Assembly (NCBI RefSeq): GCF_000426865.1
Contig: NZ_KE384581.1
Location: 186,001 to 250,000, forward strand
DNA: 64,000 bases
Origin: Citrifermentans bremense R1
Lineage (GTDB): Bacteria; Desulfobacterota; Desulfuromonadia; Geobacterales; Geobacteraceae
Reading direction: 5' to 3'
The position numbers and the translations under genes are program-made. This document shows positions 8,726 through 17,877 of the stretch, one piece after another. Position 1 is the stretch's first letter, and each line of letters starts with the position of its first letter. The notes beneath the pieces were generated by a model. That model saw only the letters and a program-made list of their open reading frames with translations. It did not search any database and was not told where the DNA came from.

Positions 8726-8812
8726 GTTTGCCACCTCCATCCTTTGATGATGCAACCATATCAGGGGGCAGTGACAAAATAAGTCGCAAATGTCGAACCG
8801 GGGTAAGGGGCC

Positions 8813-8956
8813 TCCCTCATCCGCCCCTCCGGGGCACCTTCTCCCCGAGGGAGAAGGGATAGTCCCCGTTCAGGCTTGGGTAAGGGAAGGCTTATTATTC
8901 ACACTATGTCCTCTCTCGTAAGCCCCTTTCCCTCTGGGAGAGGGCAGGGTGAGGGC
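8813..8956. repeat. palindromic intergenic repeat
   Basis: CCCTCATCCGCCCCTCC with CTTCTCCCCGAGGGAGAAG on the left faces CCCTCTGGGAGAGGGCAGGGTGAGGG on the right, giving nested hairpins. This GC-rich pattern is typical of dispersed intergenic repeats. It fills the gap before the polyferredoxin gene; no gene is seen here. Confidence 0.7.
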
Positions 8957-9016
8957 GGCGTCATATCATAGTTAACGCCGGACAGCCGGCTCTATATCGG
9001 TAGTGAAGGTGAAAAA

Positions 9017-10009
9017 ATGGCTGAAAAAAAAGTACAACAGGTAAGAATCGCGGTTCAGTGGGGCTTTCTTCTTTTCTCCCTCTACCTTGGGGTGACCTTC
9101 TACCGCTTCGTGCTGCACTTTCGCTCCGGCGGCGCGACCCCCTTCGTGGAGCGCCCGGACGGGGTCGAGGCCTTCCTCCCCATCTCCGGCCTGGTCAGCC
9201 TCAAGGGGTGGCTCACCTCGGGTTCCATCAACCCGGTCCATCCCGCGGCGCTGGTGGTCCTTCTGGCCGTCATCGCCGTATCGGTCCTTTTAAAGCGTTC
9301 CTTCTGTTCCTGGATCTGCCCGGTTTCAACTATCACCGAGCTCTGCTGGAAGGCGGGGCACAAGGTCTTCGGGCGCAACTTCCGCGTCTGGCTCTGGCTG
9401 GACTGGCTCCTGCGCCCCATCAAGTACCTGCTGGTCCTCTTCTTTCTCTTCTCGATCCTGGTGTTGATGTCGCCTGACAGCGTCGCCTCCTTCATCCTTT
9501 CCGACTACAACAAGACGGCCGACGTGAAGATGCTCGACTTCTTCCTGAACCTGTCGGGGCTGCCGCTGGCCTTCATCTCCGGTTTCCTGCTGTTGTCCTT
9601 CTTTTTCCGCAACCCGTTCTGCCGCTTTTTCTGTCCGTACGGCGCGCTCTTGGCCGTGCTCTCCCGCCTCGCCCCGGCCAAGGTGGAAAGGATGCAGAGC
9701 GCCTGCATCTCGTGCGGCAGCTGCAACAAGGCCTGCCCGTCCCATCTCGATGTCATGAACGCTGAGCGGGTCTGCTCCGAGGAATGCATCGGCTGCCTGC
9801 GTTGCGTGAGTTCCTGCCCTAAACCCGAGGCGCTGCAGGTGCGTCTCAAGGGAGGGAAGGTGGTTCCCGGCATGGTGTTCGCGGCCCTCGTGGTAGTTAT
9901 CTTCGTGGGGGGGACCCTGGTAGGGAGGGTGGCCGGGCACTGGCACAGCGAGATACCCAAAGCTGAGTATCAGAGGCTGATCAACGCCCCCCCCGCAGAG
10001 CATCCTTAA
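9017..10009 (+). CDS. membrane-bound polyferredoxin (NapH/CcoG-like 4Fe-4S protein)
   Basis: A 330-residue electron-transfer protein. Transmembrane helices lie near residues 12-30, 80-97, 135-155, 185-205 and 283-303. Two membrane-face motifs, FCSWICPVS and FCRFFCPYG (CxxxCP), are typical of NapH/NosR-type proteins. A soluble domain follows with two [4Fe-4S] sets, CISCGSCNKACPS and CIGCLRCVSSCPK. The family passes electrons between quinones and redox enzymes. No oxidoreductase partner is adjacent, so the partner is unknown. The start ATG 9017 has only a weak GAAGGTG site. Confidence 0.88.
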   Translation: MAEKKVQQVRIAVQWGFLLFSLYLGVTFYRFVLHFRSGGATPFVERPDGVEAFLPISGLVSLKGWLTSGSINPVHPAALVVLLAVIAVSVLLKRSFCSWICPVSTITELCWKAGHKVFGRNFRVWLWLDWLLRPIKYLLVLFFLFSILVLMSPDSVASFILSDYNKTADVKMLDFFLNLSGLPLAFISGFLLLSFFFRNPFCRFFCPYGALLAVLSRLAPAKVERMQSACISCGSCNKACPSHLDVMNAERVCSEECIGCLRCVSSCPKPEALQVRLKGGKVVPGMVFAALVVVIFVGGTLVGRVAGHWHSEIPKAEYQRLINAPPAEHP

Positions 10010-10024
10010 TCGCAGCAAAACGAA

Positions 10025-10056
10025 AGAGGGGACGGTATCGCTACCGTCCCCTCTTC
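10025..10056 (+). terminator. intrinsic terminator after the polyferredoxin gene
   Basis: AAGAGGGGACGGTA and TACCGTCCCCTCTT form a perfect stem, followed by a T-rich CTTTATT stretch, just after the stop at 10009. Confidence 0.8.
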
Positions 10057-10089
10057 TTTATTCAACCTTTAAAGCCTTTCCTCAGATTC

Positions 10090-10126
10090 TCCTCTGTGAA
10101 CCTCTGTGTCCTCTGTGGTGAAAGCC
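10090..10126. repeat. copy of the CCTCTGTGTCCTCTGTGG repeat
   Basis: Matches 7030-7066 almost base for base over CCTCTGTGTCCTCTGTGGTG. It lies just beyond the stop of the DksA-like gene. Confidence 0.75.
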
Positions 10127-10137
10127 TTTAGTCCTTA

Positions 10138-10557
10138 TTACCCTTCCTCTTCCTCGCCCAGTGCGATCTCGCGGTAGGCGCGGTCCTCTTCGAAGCGTTT
10201 GGTCTGTGCCTGCTGCTTCTCGAGGTCTGCCTTGCACTTGACGCAGTGCCGTGCAAAGGGAACGATCTTCAGCCTCCCGATGGGAATTTCCTCCTCGCAC
10301 TCTTCGCAGATGCCGTACTCTCCTTCTTCGAGCCGCAGCAGCGCTTCGTCGATATGGCGCAGCTTTTCACGCTCCCGGTCCCCCAGCAAAAGGCCGAGTT
10401 CACGGTCGCGCTCGCTGGAAGCCTGATCGTAGATATCCCCGCTTGGTTCGTTAACGGGAACGTCTGAACCAGACTTCACAGTCTTGTTGATCTCTTTAAG
10501 CGTCTCCTCTTTCATTTTGAGGAGCATCGCTTTCATTTCTTCCGGTTTTTCTGTCAT
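10138..10557 (-). CDS. DksA/TraR family zinc-finger protein
   Basis: A 139-residue protein with a long acidic helical coiled coil (KAMLLKMKEETLKEIN onward, SSERDRELGLLLGDREREKL) and a C-terminal C4 zinc finger, YGICEECEEEIPIGRL then HCVKCKADLE. DksA-type proteins reach through the RNA polymerase secondary channel and tune initiation, often together with ppGpp. The conserved linker YGICEECGExI is close to consensus. The start at 10557 is preferred to 10602 by analogy and by a GGAG about 12 bases upstream. A highly acidic tail (LGEEEEG) ends it. It lies upstream of rimO on the other side of a repeat. Confidence 0.9.
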   Translation of the reverse strand: MTEKPEEMKAMLLKMKEETLKEINKTVKSGSDVPVNEPSGDIYDQASSERDRELGLLLGDREREKLRHIDEALLRLEEGEYGICEECEEEIPIGRLKIVPFARHCVKCKADLEKQQAQTKRFEEDRAYREIALGEEEEG

Positions 10558-10638
10558 GTAAAAATACACTCCGTACTGTTGGTGTCCCTCAAAGCGACGC
10601 AATAATACAGCAATAGGGGTTCATGTCAAGTAGAAAGC

Positions 10639-11985
10639 CTAGTCTACGATTTCACCTATCAGGTCGTAATCAGAGGAATCAGTAATCTTCAATCTCACTA
10701 TGTCACCGACGTTGGCATTACCTGCAGTGATATACACCAGACCATCGACATCAGGTGCTTGCCGTGAGGAACGACCTTTGAGCAAGAGCTCAGTTTCTTC
10801 GCTGTAACCTTCAACTAATACGTCCTCTTCACTGTCAACCAAGGTCCTGTTGTGCTTGAAGGAAACGCGCGCCTGGGTCCGCATCAGCTTCTTGTGGCGC
10901 TCCCTCTTGATCCGCTCGGACACCTGGTCCGGCATCTCCGCCGCAGGGGTACCTTCCTCCCTGGAGTAGCAGAAGACCCCGAGGCGATCGAAGCGGGTCT
11001 GCTCCACGAACTGCAGGAGCTTCTTGAAGTCGTCGGTGGTCTCGCCCGGGAAGCCGACGATGAGCGAGGTCCTGATGGCGATGTCCGGTATCTCGCGGCG
11101 CAGCTTGGTGATCAGGGTCCTGATCTCGGCCTCGCCGCTTCTGCGCTTCATGTTGGAGAGCACCGGGTCGCTGATGTGCTGGATGGGGAGGTCGAGGTAC
11201 TTGCAGACCTTGGGCTCGTCCTTGATAAGCTGGATCAGCGAGTCGGTCACCCCGTCGGGATAGGCGTACAAAAGCCTGATCCACTTGAGCTTCTCCATCT
11301 TGGCGAGTTCCTTGATCAGAAGCTCCAGGCTCGGTTTTCCCTCCAGGTCGCGGCCGTAGGCGGTGATGTCCTGGGCGATCAGGTTCAGCTCCTTGACCCC
11401 TCCCTCGACCAGCGCCTTCGCCTCGGCCAGAAGCGTCGCCAGCGGGCGCGAGCGGTGGCCGCCGCGCAGAGACGGGATGACGCAGTAGGAGCAGTTGTTG
11501 GAGCATCCCTCGGCTATCTTCAGATAGGCCGTGTAGTGCGGCGACGACTGAAGCCGCGGGACCTCGTCGTTGTAGACGAAGTTGGGGTCCCCGGTGTAGC
11601 AGAGCTGCTCCTCGGTCTGCTTCTTCTCGGCGATGATCTCCGCGATGCGCGGGTAGTCGCCGGTGCCGATGAAGATGTCCACCTCAGGGAGCTCCTTGGC
11701 GAGTTCCTGCTGGTAGCGCTGGGGGAGGCAGCCGGTGACGATGAGCAGCTTGCAGCGTGCGTCGTGCTTCCTGTCGGCCAGGTCCAGGATGGTGTCGATG
11801 CTCTCCTGTTTCGCCTCTTTGATGAAGGAGCAGGTGTTGACCACGATGATGTCCGCCTGGGTCTCGTCGGTGGTCACCTCGTACTCGTCCTGCGACAGGT
11901 AGCCGAGCATCACCTCGGCGTCCACCAGGTTCTTCGGGCAGCCCAGGCTCACCAGGCTCACTTTTTCCTTAGTCTTCTCGCTCAA
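10639..11985 (-). CDS. rimO: ribosomal protein S12 methylthiotransferase
   Basis: RimO is a radical SAM enzyme that adds a methylthio group to an aspartate of ribosomal protein S12. The 448-residue product has the N-terminal UPF0004 domain ([39 protein letters not shown]). The radical SAM core has [20 protein letters not shown], carrying CxxxCxxC. A TRAM domain ends it. The last 75 codons (about 10639-10860) are visibly AT-richer and use rarer codons than the rest of the gene. The gene is preceded by yajQ with a 20-base gap and is probably co-transcribed with it. Confidence 0.95.
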   Translation of the reverse strand: MSEKTKEKVSLVSLGCPKNLVDAEVMLGYLSQDEYEVTTDETQADIIVVNTCSFIKEAKQESIDTILDLADRKHDARCKLLIVTGCLPQRYQQELAKELPEVDIFIGTGDYPRIAEIIAEKKQTEEQLCYTGDPNFVYNDEVPRLQSSPHYTAYLKIAEGCSNNCSYCVIPSLRGGHRSRPLATLLAEAKALVEGGVKELNLIAQDITAYGRDLEGKPSLELLIKELAKMEKLKWIRLLYAYPDGVTDSLIQLIKDEPKVCKYLDLPIQHISDPVLSNMKRRSGEAEIRTLITKLRREIPDIAIRTSLIVGFPGETTDDFKKLLQFVEQTRFDRLGVFCYSREEGTPAAEMPDQVSERIKRERHKKLMRTQARVSFKHNRTLVDSEEDVLVEGYSEETELLLKGRSSRQAPDVDGLVYITAGNANVGDIVRLKITDSSDYDLIGEIVD

Positions 11986-12005
11986 AAAAAACCTCTCTTG
12001 CTTTT

Positions 12006-12491
12006 CTAGCTTCTGAAGTTCACGAACTGCATGTCGATGTCGAGGTCCTTCCCTTTAAGCACCCGGATCACCTCCTGCAGGTCGTCTATGTTCTTTCCGG
12101 TGACACGGAGCTGGTCGTCCTGGATCTGGCTTTGCACCTTGAGCTTGGTCTCCTTGATGACCTGGCCGATCTCCTTCGCCTTCTCCTTGGAGATCCCCAC
12201 CTGCAGGGTGATGATCTGGCGCACCATGGAGCCGGAGGCCTGCTCCGCCTTGCCGTACTGCAGCGACTTGGGGGAGATGTTGCGTTTGATGAACTTGGAT
12301 TGCAGTATGTCGATGACCGCCTTCAGTTTGAAGTCGTCGTCGGCCAGCACCTTGATGCTTTCCTTCTCCAGGGTCACTTCGCACTTCGACCCCTTGAAGT
12401 CATAGCGCTGTGCGATTTCCTTCACAGTCTGGTTGATGGCGTTGTCGACCTCCTGCATGTCGACCTTGGATACGATGTCGAACGATGGCAT
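12006..12491 (-). CDS. yajQ: YajQ family nucleotide-binding protein
   Basis: The 161-residue protein matches YajQ (DUF520) over its whole length: [20 protein letters not shown], the [14 protein letters not shown] segment, [21 protein letters not shown] and [13 protein letters not shown] at the end. YajQ proteins have two ferredoxin-like halves and bind nucleotides; one relative is a c-di-GMP effector. Several c-di-GMP enzymes occur in this window, but a link is only inferred. It is followed closely by rimO. The start at 12491 has GGGGG about 5 bases upstream. Confidence 0.93.
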   Translation of the reverse strand: MPSFDIVSKVDMQEVDNAINQTVKEIAQRYDFKGSKCEVTLEKESIKVLADDDFKLKAVIDILQSKFIKRNISPKSLQYGKAEQASGSMVRQIITLQVGISKEKAKEIGQVIKETKLKVQSQIQDDQLRVTGKNIDDLQEVIRVLKGKDLDIDMQFVNFRS

Positions 12492-12507
12492 AGAACCCCC
12501 TAGAATC

Positions 12508-12640
12508 AGATAGAGATAAAGATAAAGATAAAGATAAAGTTAGAATCAATCTGGTTTTGCGTTATCTGCTTTTAGGCCTTTCCTCATCTTTATCTCTATC
12601 TCTATCTGTTTTTTAATCTTTATCTGTTTTTTACGATTTC
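12508..12640. repeat. GATAAA microsatellite forming an inverted pair
   Basis: 12508-12539 holds about five tandem (GATAAA) or (GATAGA) units. 12593-12635 holds the complementary TTTATC/TCTATC units, so the two tracts can pair across about 55 bases. The right tract runs to the end of the lolA-like gene. No gene lies between. Confidence 0.75.
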
Positions 12641-13330
12641 AACCCCCGCGGGGACCTTGAAGCTGAACTTGCTGTCGGAGATGCCGCGGTTGGTCTTGAC
12701 GCCGCTGAAATCCATCCTGGTGCTGTTTCCCGCCTGGTCGACTACGGTGGAGGAGACGACGGGGAACGGAGTCCCGGGGCGCCCCTTGGCGAGATAGGTT
12801 TCCACCGCCTTGCCGTCGATGACCAGGATGAGCTTCGCCATGGCCGGGCTTTTCCTGTTGGGGATCAGCTCCAGCTGGTAGTTCCCGTTTTTGTCGCGCT
12901 GCTGGTCGGCAAAGCTGATCTTGAAGTCCCTCGACACCTGCCCCAGCCCGGCGAGATAGTTCATGGCGATGCCGTTGCCAGCCTCGAAAAGATGGGCCAG
13001 GTCCATGATCATCACCTGTTTCTGGTCCGGGATGTAATACCAGACGGTCTTGCCGTTGGAGACGATCTGCTGCTTGGGCTTGGTGTAGTTGAAGCGGAAC
13101 ATGGAGTCTTTGCCGCCCCCCTTCTTGATCAGGAGCTCGCCCCCACCCTTCTCCTCGCGACGCATCGCCCTGATGAGGCTGCGCTGGCTGAAATCGGCCT
13201 GCAGGTCGTTGAGGCCAGCGTAACCCTGCTCCAGGGTCCGGACCACCTGCGAAAGTTCGGCTGCAAACGACATTGTTGCGGAAAGCGCAACCAGCGCCAT
13301 GACTAGCATCGAAACTCTGATCAATTTCAT
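12620..13330 (-). CDS. lolA: outer-membrane lipoprotein carrier protein LolA
   Basis: A 236-residue periplasmic protein. The signal peptide is MKLIRVSMLVMALVALSATM with likely cleavage after SFA. The mature part shows VVRTLEQGYAGLNDLQADFSQ, FRFNYTKPKQQIVSNGKTVWYYIPDQKQVMI and a C-terminal TRMDFSGVKTNRGI, as in LolA half-barrels that ferry lipoproteins to the outer membrane. The start at 13330 is set by the signal peptide and an AGAGGT site; the longer frame to 13450 adds unlikely residues. The chaperone role is inferred from family membership. Confidence 0.88.
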   Translation of the reverse strand: MKLIRVSMLVMALVALSATMSFAAELSQVVRTLEQGYAGLNDLQADFSQRSLIRAMRREEKGGGELLIKKGGGKDSMFRFNYTKPKQQIVSNGKTVWYYIPDQKQVMIMDLAHLFEAGNGIAMNYLAGLGQVSRDFKISFADQQRDKNGNYQLELIPNRKSPAMAKLILVIDGKAVETYLAKGRPGTPFPVVSSTVVDQAGNSTRMDFSGVKTNRGISDSKFSFKVPAGVEIVKNR

Positions 13331-13455
13331 GTCGACCTCTGAAAGTAGTGAAGGTCTCGGGCAAGGGCTCGGGACCTTTCTGTGTGTTGCAGTGGCAGCG
13401 ATTTGACCGGGCATTCTGACACACAACCCGATGGCGCGCAACCATTTCATTGTGT

Positions 13456-14049
13456 TTACAGCGCCGCCAGCATCGCCTCCAGCGAGGAGGCGGCCGGTAC
13501 CAGGAAGATGCTCCCGCCGCAGCAGGCGTCGTCGACGGAGAACATGGCGTCGATCATGACGATGCTCTCGCTTTCGCCTCCCTGCTCCTGGATCCGCGCG
13601 AATAGTTCGTCGCTTCCGCTCACCAGGGTCGGGACCGAGGGGAGCAGCGTCATCTTGAGCGTGTTACCCAGGGCGTTCAGGCAGGCAGATGCGAGGATGT
13701 TGCCGACCTCCATCAGGGTTGCACGCTCCAGCTCGGAGAGCGGTGCTTCGGGATTTGGTGCCTTCCCCAGTAACAGTTCCACGACGCGCAGCGCGTTCTG
13801 CTGGGGGAGGAGGATCAGGATGCTACCCCGGACGTTGCCGAGGATCTGCAGCTGCAGCGCTGTCGCCTCCTGCTCCTGCTCGATCAGTTCGGCCAGCTTC
13901 TCGCTGTCGACGAACGTCAGGCGGGGGACCTCTATGGACACCCCTTTTCCCATCAACTGCGACAGGGCGGTCGCGGCATGTTCCATCCCGAGTTTGCACA
14001 CCTCGGTCAGTGCGGCCAGATCGGCCTGTTGCAGGACGGGATTGGGCAT
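13456..14049 (-). CDS. cheC: CheC-type chemotaxis protein phosphatase
   Basis: A 197-residue protein with the CheC/CheX/FliY fold. CheC normally carries two active-site motifs with Glu and Asn. Here the second is intact (LMEVGNILASACLNAL, E114 and N117). The first reads LTEVCKLGMEHAATAL, with Lys at the Asn position (about 19), so it is probably inactive. The family dephosphorylates CheY-P. It is the last gene of the chemotaxis operon, 58 bases after cheA. No cheD is present. The start at 14049 has a GGAGG site. Confidence 0.87.
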   Translation of the reverse strand: MPNPVLQQADLAALTEVCKLGMEHAATALSQLMGKGVSIEVPRLTFVDSEKLAELIEQEQEATALQLQILGNVRGSILILLPQQNALRVVELLLGKAPNPEAPLSELERATLMEVGNILASACLNALGNTLKMTLLPSVPTLVSGSDELFARIQEQGGESESIVMIDAMFSVDDACCGGSIFLVPAASSLEAMLAAL

Positions 14050-14107
14050 GTAGGCCTCCGTTAGACGTTGCCCTGGCCGAGGCCGGGTAACTGTTTTGCC
14101 GTTTAAG

Positions 14108-15736
14108 TCACAACAGGCCGGCCAGGTCGAGGATGGTCACGATTTCCCCGTCCCCGAGCGTCGCCCCGCCGGCGAGCCCGGCCATCTTGCATAAAGGCCT
14201 GCCGAAAGGTTTGACGAAGAGTTCGTGCTGCCCGAGGAAGCGGTCCACCACGATGCCGACCCGCCGCCCCTTCGCCTCGGTGACGAAGAGCGGCAGTATC
14301 CCGTTGGGGAAACGCCCCAGCGGCAGCCCCAGGACCCGGTTCAGGCTCAAAAGGGGAATGGCCTCGCCGTCCAGTTGGAACATCTGCCGCTTTCCCATGG
14401 TCTCGATCTGGTGGCGCGCCAGCTCGACGGTGCGCAGCACCCCCGTCACCGGGACAGCCCCCTTCACGTTGCCGCACTGCACCACCAGTGCGTGGATGAT
14501 GGCGATGGTCATGGGGAGCCTGAGCGTGAAGGTGCTCCCCTGCCCGGGCTCGCTCTCTATCACCAGGGTTCCCCCAAGCTTCTGTATGGCCGCGTTCACC
14601 GCGTCCATGCCGACGCCGCGCCCCGAGATGTCGGTGACGACCTTGGCGGTCGAGAAGCCTGGGATGCAGGAGAGCATCAGCGCCTGGCGCGGCGACAGGA
14701 GCGCCCCTTCCTCCGGGGTGATCACCCCCTTGGCGACGGCCGCTTCGATCATCTTCTGCGGTTCCATCCCCCGGCCGTCGTCGCTTACCTGGATCGAGAT
14801 GCGGTCACGGTCGCGGGAAACGGAGAGCTTCACCGTCCCGCGGGGTGGCTTCCCCTGTGCCGCCCGCTCGGCGCTTTCCTCCATGCCGTGGTCCACGGCG
14901 TTTCTCAGGATGTGGTTCAGCGGATCGACCAACTGCTCCAGCATGCCGCGGTCCATGCCGATCTCGCGGCCGGACAGCTCGAAGTTGATCTCCTTGCCGC
15001 TTTTCTTGGCGAGGCTTCGGACCGAGCGCTGGAAGCGGTCGCAGATCGCCTCGAAGGGCATCAGGCGCACCTTCATGACCTCGTCGTGCAGGGCGCGCAG
15101 AAGCTTCCCGGTCTCGGAGACCGCGTCGTTCAAGGCGGGGCTTGCCACCTCCTGCGCCACGTTCAACAGCCGGTGCTTGTTGGTGACCAGCTCTCCGGTC
15201 AGGTTGATCAGGTGATCCAGAAGCTCCGTCTTCACCCGCACCGTGCCGCTTGCCTCGCCGGCAGGCTCCTTGGCCTTCTCGGGTTCGCCTCCCGGCTGCG
15301 CCTGGGGGGCTGGGTGCTCCGCCGGGGGCTCCCCCGCGGGCGCCTGCTTTTTCGGGGGAGCCGGCGTGTACCCCCGGAGCCTCTCCGCGAAGTCGCCGGG
15401 AGGGGGGGTGCATTCCCGGTCCGCCTCCACGTCGGCCAGCATGACGTCGATCAGGTCCACACCCTCCAGGAGCAGATCGGCCACCCCGGCCTCGAAGCAA
15501 AGGGCACCGTCCCGGACCCGCGCCATCAGGTCTTCCATGCTGTGCGCTACCACCACGACGTCGCCGTATTCCATGGAGGCGGCCATCCCCTTGAGCGAAT
15601 GGGCTCCCCTGAAGAGGGCGTCGACGGCGCTTCTCTCGGCAGGAGCCTGCTCCAGGGCGACCACCTGGTCGGCGATGGTCTTCAGGTACTCTCTGCTCTC
15701 GGAGAGGAAGAGGCTTTTGTACTGCGACATATCCAT
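14108..15736 (-). CDS. cheA: chemotaxis histidine kinase CheA
   Basis: A 542-residue kinase. The Hpt domain has the phosphorylated His46 in FRGAHSLKGMAAS. A Pro/Ala-rich linker (about 130-165) follows, then the dimerisation helices (LLDHLINLTGELVTNKHRL). The ATPase domain has HILRNAVDHGMEES, VSDDGRGMEP and GRGVGMDAV, and a C-terminal CheW-like domain ends in FVKPFGRPLCKMAGL. The protein is short because there is no recognisable P2 (CheY/CheB docking) domain; the linker occupies its place. CheA receives receptor signals through CheW and phosphorylates CheY. It begins just after the cheY stop, with its ribosome site inside cheY. Confidence 0.96.
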   Translation of the reverse strand: MDMSQYKSLFLSESREYLKTIADQVVALEQAPAERSAVDALFRGAHSLKGMAASMEYGDVVVVAHSMEDLMARVRDGALCFEAGVADLLLEGVDLIDVMLADVEADRECTPPPGDFAERLRGYTPAPPKKQAPAGEPPAEHPAPQAQPGGEPEKAKEPAGEASGTVRVKTELLDHLINLTGELVTNKHRLLNVAQEVASPALNDAVSETGKLLRALHDEVMKVRLMPFEAICDRFQRSVRSLAKKSGKEINFELSGREIGMDRGMLEQLVDPLNHILRNAVDHGMEESAERAAQGKPPRGTVKLSVSRDRDRISIQVSDDGRGMEPQKMIEAAVAKGVITPEEGALLSPRQALMLSCIPGFSTAKVVTDISGRGVGMDAVNAAIQKLGGTLVIESEPGQGSTFTLRLPMTIAIIHALVVQCGNVKGAVPVTGVLRTVELARHQIETMGKRQMFQLDGEAIPLLSLNRVLGLPLGRFPNGILPLFVTEAKGRRVGIVVDRFLGQHELFVKPFGRPLCKMAGLAGGATLGDGEIVTILDLAGLL

Positions 15737-15739
15737 CCG

Positions 15740-16105
15740 CTATCCCTCGGCCACTTCCCTAAGGGTGCGCGCCACAAGCTCCGGGTTGAACGGTTTCAGG
15801 ATGAAAGCCTTGGCCCCCGCCTTCGCGGCCGCTTCGGTCATCGATTCCTGCCCGATGGCCGAGCACATCACCACGCGCGCCTGCGGGTTCAGCGCCATGA
15901 TTATCTGCAGCGCCTCGATGCCGGTCTTGTTGGGCATCACGATGTCCAGCGTGACGAGGTCGGGGCGGCATTCCCGGTACCTGGCGACCGCCTCGTCGCC
16001 GTCGGACGCCTCGGCGGTGATCTCGTAACCCTCTTCGGTGAGGATGTCACGGAGCATCTTTCTCATGAACAGCGAGTCGTCGACTATCATGACCGTCGTG
16101 GCCAT
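15740..16105 (-). CDS. cheY: CheY-like response regulator
   Basis: A 121-residue single receiver domain: acidic pocket VDDSLFMRKMLRD, phosphoacceptor Asp54 in VTLDIVMPNKTG, switch Ser in MCSAIGQ and Lys in FILKPFNPE. No output domain is present, so it acts as a diffusible CheY, the target of the neighbouring CheA and CheC. The start at 16105 follows a GGAGGT site. It sits between cheW and cheA on the same strand. Confidence 0.95.
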   Translation of the reverse strand: MATTVMIVDDSLFMRKMLRDILTEEGYEITAEASDGDEAVARYRECRPDLVTLDIVMPNKTGIEALQIIMALNPQARVVMCSAIGQESMTEAAAKAGAKAFILKPFNPELVARTLREVAEG

Positions 16106-16146
16106 TGCTACCTCCTGGTCTGCTACAAATCTTAAGCAACTCACGA

Positions 16147-16581
16147 CTAGATGCGGGCGGGTGGCTGTTTGAGCCCGTTCTCCAGCTCGTCGATCAGTGC
16201 CTCCAGCTGCAAAAGCCGCACGCGCCCCCTTGGGGTCTCCAGATACGCCTCGGTAAGCGGGTCGTCCCCCGGCTCTTCGCCGGTCACGAGGTCGGAGGCG
16301 ATGATGGCGCTCACCCCGTCCACCTTGAGCGCCAAATGGGCGAGCCTCGGGTCGAGCACCAGGAGCTTGCCGGGGAGGGGGCGGCTTTTGAGCCCGAGAT
16401 AAAGAGCCAGGTCCACGAGCGCGGTGAGGTTGCCGTGGAAGTTGATCAGCCCCAGGTAATGCGCGGGGGCGCCGGCGAAGGGGTAGCTTTGCTGAGGCTC
16501 CATCACCTCGCCGATCTGCTGCAGGCTGCAGGCGAATTCCTCCCCCCCCAGTATGAAAAGGATCAGCCGTTCCGGGATCAC
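16147..16581 (-). CDS. cheW: CheW-like coupling protein
   Basis: A 144-residue CheW domain (RLILFILGGEEFACSLQQIGEVM, GLINFHGNLTALVDLALYLG, VDGVSAIIASD). CheW bridges receptors and CheA. It starts at a GTG whose last bases overlap the stop of the receptor gene (GTGA), so it is translationally coupled to it. The loops differ from standard CheW and the C-terminus is short, but the core pattern is clear. Confidence 0.85.
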   Translation of the reverse strand: MIPERLILFILGGEEFACSLQQIGEVMEPQQSYPFAGAPAHYLGLINFHGNLTALVDLALYLGLKSRPLPGKLLVLDPRLAHLALKVDGVSAIIASDLVTGEEPGDDPLTEAYLETPRGRVRLLQLEALIDELENGLKQPPARI

Positions 16582-17852
16582 AGACCCGGCTCCCCTTGCA
16601 CCTGGAACTTCTCGACTGAGCGGAGCAATTCCTCGGCAAGCTTGGAGAGCTCCACGGTCTGGAACACCATCTCCTGCATGGCGGAATGCTGCTGCTCGGT
16701 CGCGGCGGAGACCTCCTCGGTGGAGGCGGCGTTGTCCTCTGCCACTTTGGCTATCTCGTCCACCATGCTCACCATCTTCTCCGCGCCGGTGTTCTGCATC
16801 TGCGACAGGTCAGCGATGGAGTTGGCCTTGCGCTCGGTGTCGATGACGGTGGCCAGGATCTCCTTGAACGACTCCGCGGTGGTGTCGACGTTCTTCTTTC
16901 CGGCGATGATGCCGCGCGAACTGTCGGTGATGGTCTCCTGCAGCTTGCGGCTTTCCATCTTGACCAGGTCGATCATCTCCACGATGTCGGTGGCGCTCTT
17001 GGCGCTGCCGTCGGCGAGCTTTCTTACCTCTTCGGCAACCACGCCGAAACCTTTGCCGTATTCGCCGGCGCGGGCCGCCTCGATGGAGGCGTTCAGCGCG
17101 AGGAGGTTGGTTTGGCGCGCCATGTCCACGATGAAGTCGGCGATCTTCCCTACCTGTTGCAGCTTGCCGTTCAGGTCCATGAACTGCATCCCGATCAGCT
17201 CGACGCTGTCGAAGAAGCTCTTCATCCGCTCCAGCGAATCGTTGGCGAGCTCGCCGCCGCGCTGCGCCGTGATGCTGGTCTCGCGGGCGGCTTTGGCCGT
17301 TTCCCTGGCCCGGCGCGCCACCAGGTCGACGGAGATGGCCATCTCGTGGATCACCTTGGAGCTGCGGACGAGCATCTCGGCCTGGGTCTCGGCGCCGCCG
17401 GAGATCTGCTCGATCGCCTGCGCCACCTCCTCGGTGGAGGCGTTGATCTCAAGCGCGGAGGAGTTGAGCGTCCTGGTGGATTCCGAAACCCTTTCGGCCG
17501 TCTCCCGGATCTGGCGCACCAGGGTCCTGAGGCTTACCAGCATGGCGTTGATGGAGACGGCCATGCTGTGGGTCTCGTCGGGGAAACGGGTTGCCGGGAA
17601 CTCGAGGTCGCTGGAGAGATCCCCCTCGCTGATCGACTCGGTGGCCCCGCGCAAAAGGGCGATGTTCTTGGTGAAGCTCTTGGAGAAGAAGGAGCCGAGG
17701 ATGAGCCCTATGGTGAGCGCGACCACGTAGGAGAGTATGCTGGTGAGTTCGGGGGAGTATCCCAGGGCAGCCACCCACGAGGGGACAAAGGCTACCGCCG
17801 CGACGACGGTCAAAAATCCCAGGATGAACTTGTACCCGATTTGAATGTACAT
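16578..17852 (-). CDS. methyl-accepting chemotaxis protein without a periplasmic sensor domain
   Basis: A 424-residue receptor. Two hydrophobic stretches (about 8-27 and 36-55) are separated by only a few residues, so there is no external ligand domain. A HAMP-like region (about 60-115) follows, then a long coiled-coil signalling domain with the hairpin tip ARQTNLLALNASIEAARAGE and FGVVAEEVRKLADGSAKSA. The C-terminus (VQGEPGL) lacks the CheR/CheB docking pentapeptide. It may sense membrane or cytoplasmic cues. It is coupled to cheW (4-base overlap) and preceded by cheR 25 bases upstream. Start 17852 has AAGGAG. Confidence 0.93.
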   Translation of the reverse strand: MYIQIGYKFILGFLTVVAAVAFVPSWVAALGYSPELTSILSYVVALTIGLILGSFFSKSFTKNIALLRGATESISEGDLSSDLEFPATRFPDETHSMAVSINAMLVSLRTLVRQIRETAERVSESTRTLNSSALEINASTEEVAQAIEQISGGAETQAEMLVRSSKVIHEMAISVDLVARRARETAKAARETSITAQRGGELANDSLERMKSFFDSVELIGMQFMDLNGKLQQVGKIADFIVDMARQTNLLALNASIEAARAGEYGKGFGVVAEEVRKLADGSAKSATDIVEMIDLVKMESRKLQETITDSSRGIIAGKKNVDTTAESFKEILATVIDTERKANSIADLSQMQNTGAEKMVSMVDEIAKVAEDNAASTEEVSAATEQQHSAMQEMVFQTVELSKLAEELLRSVEKFQVQGEPGL

Positions 17853-17877
17853 TGCGGCGAGCTCCTTATTCTGCTGG

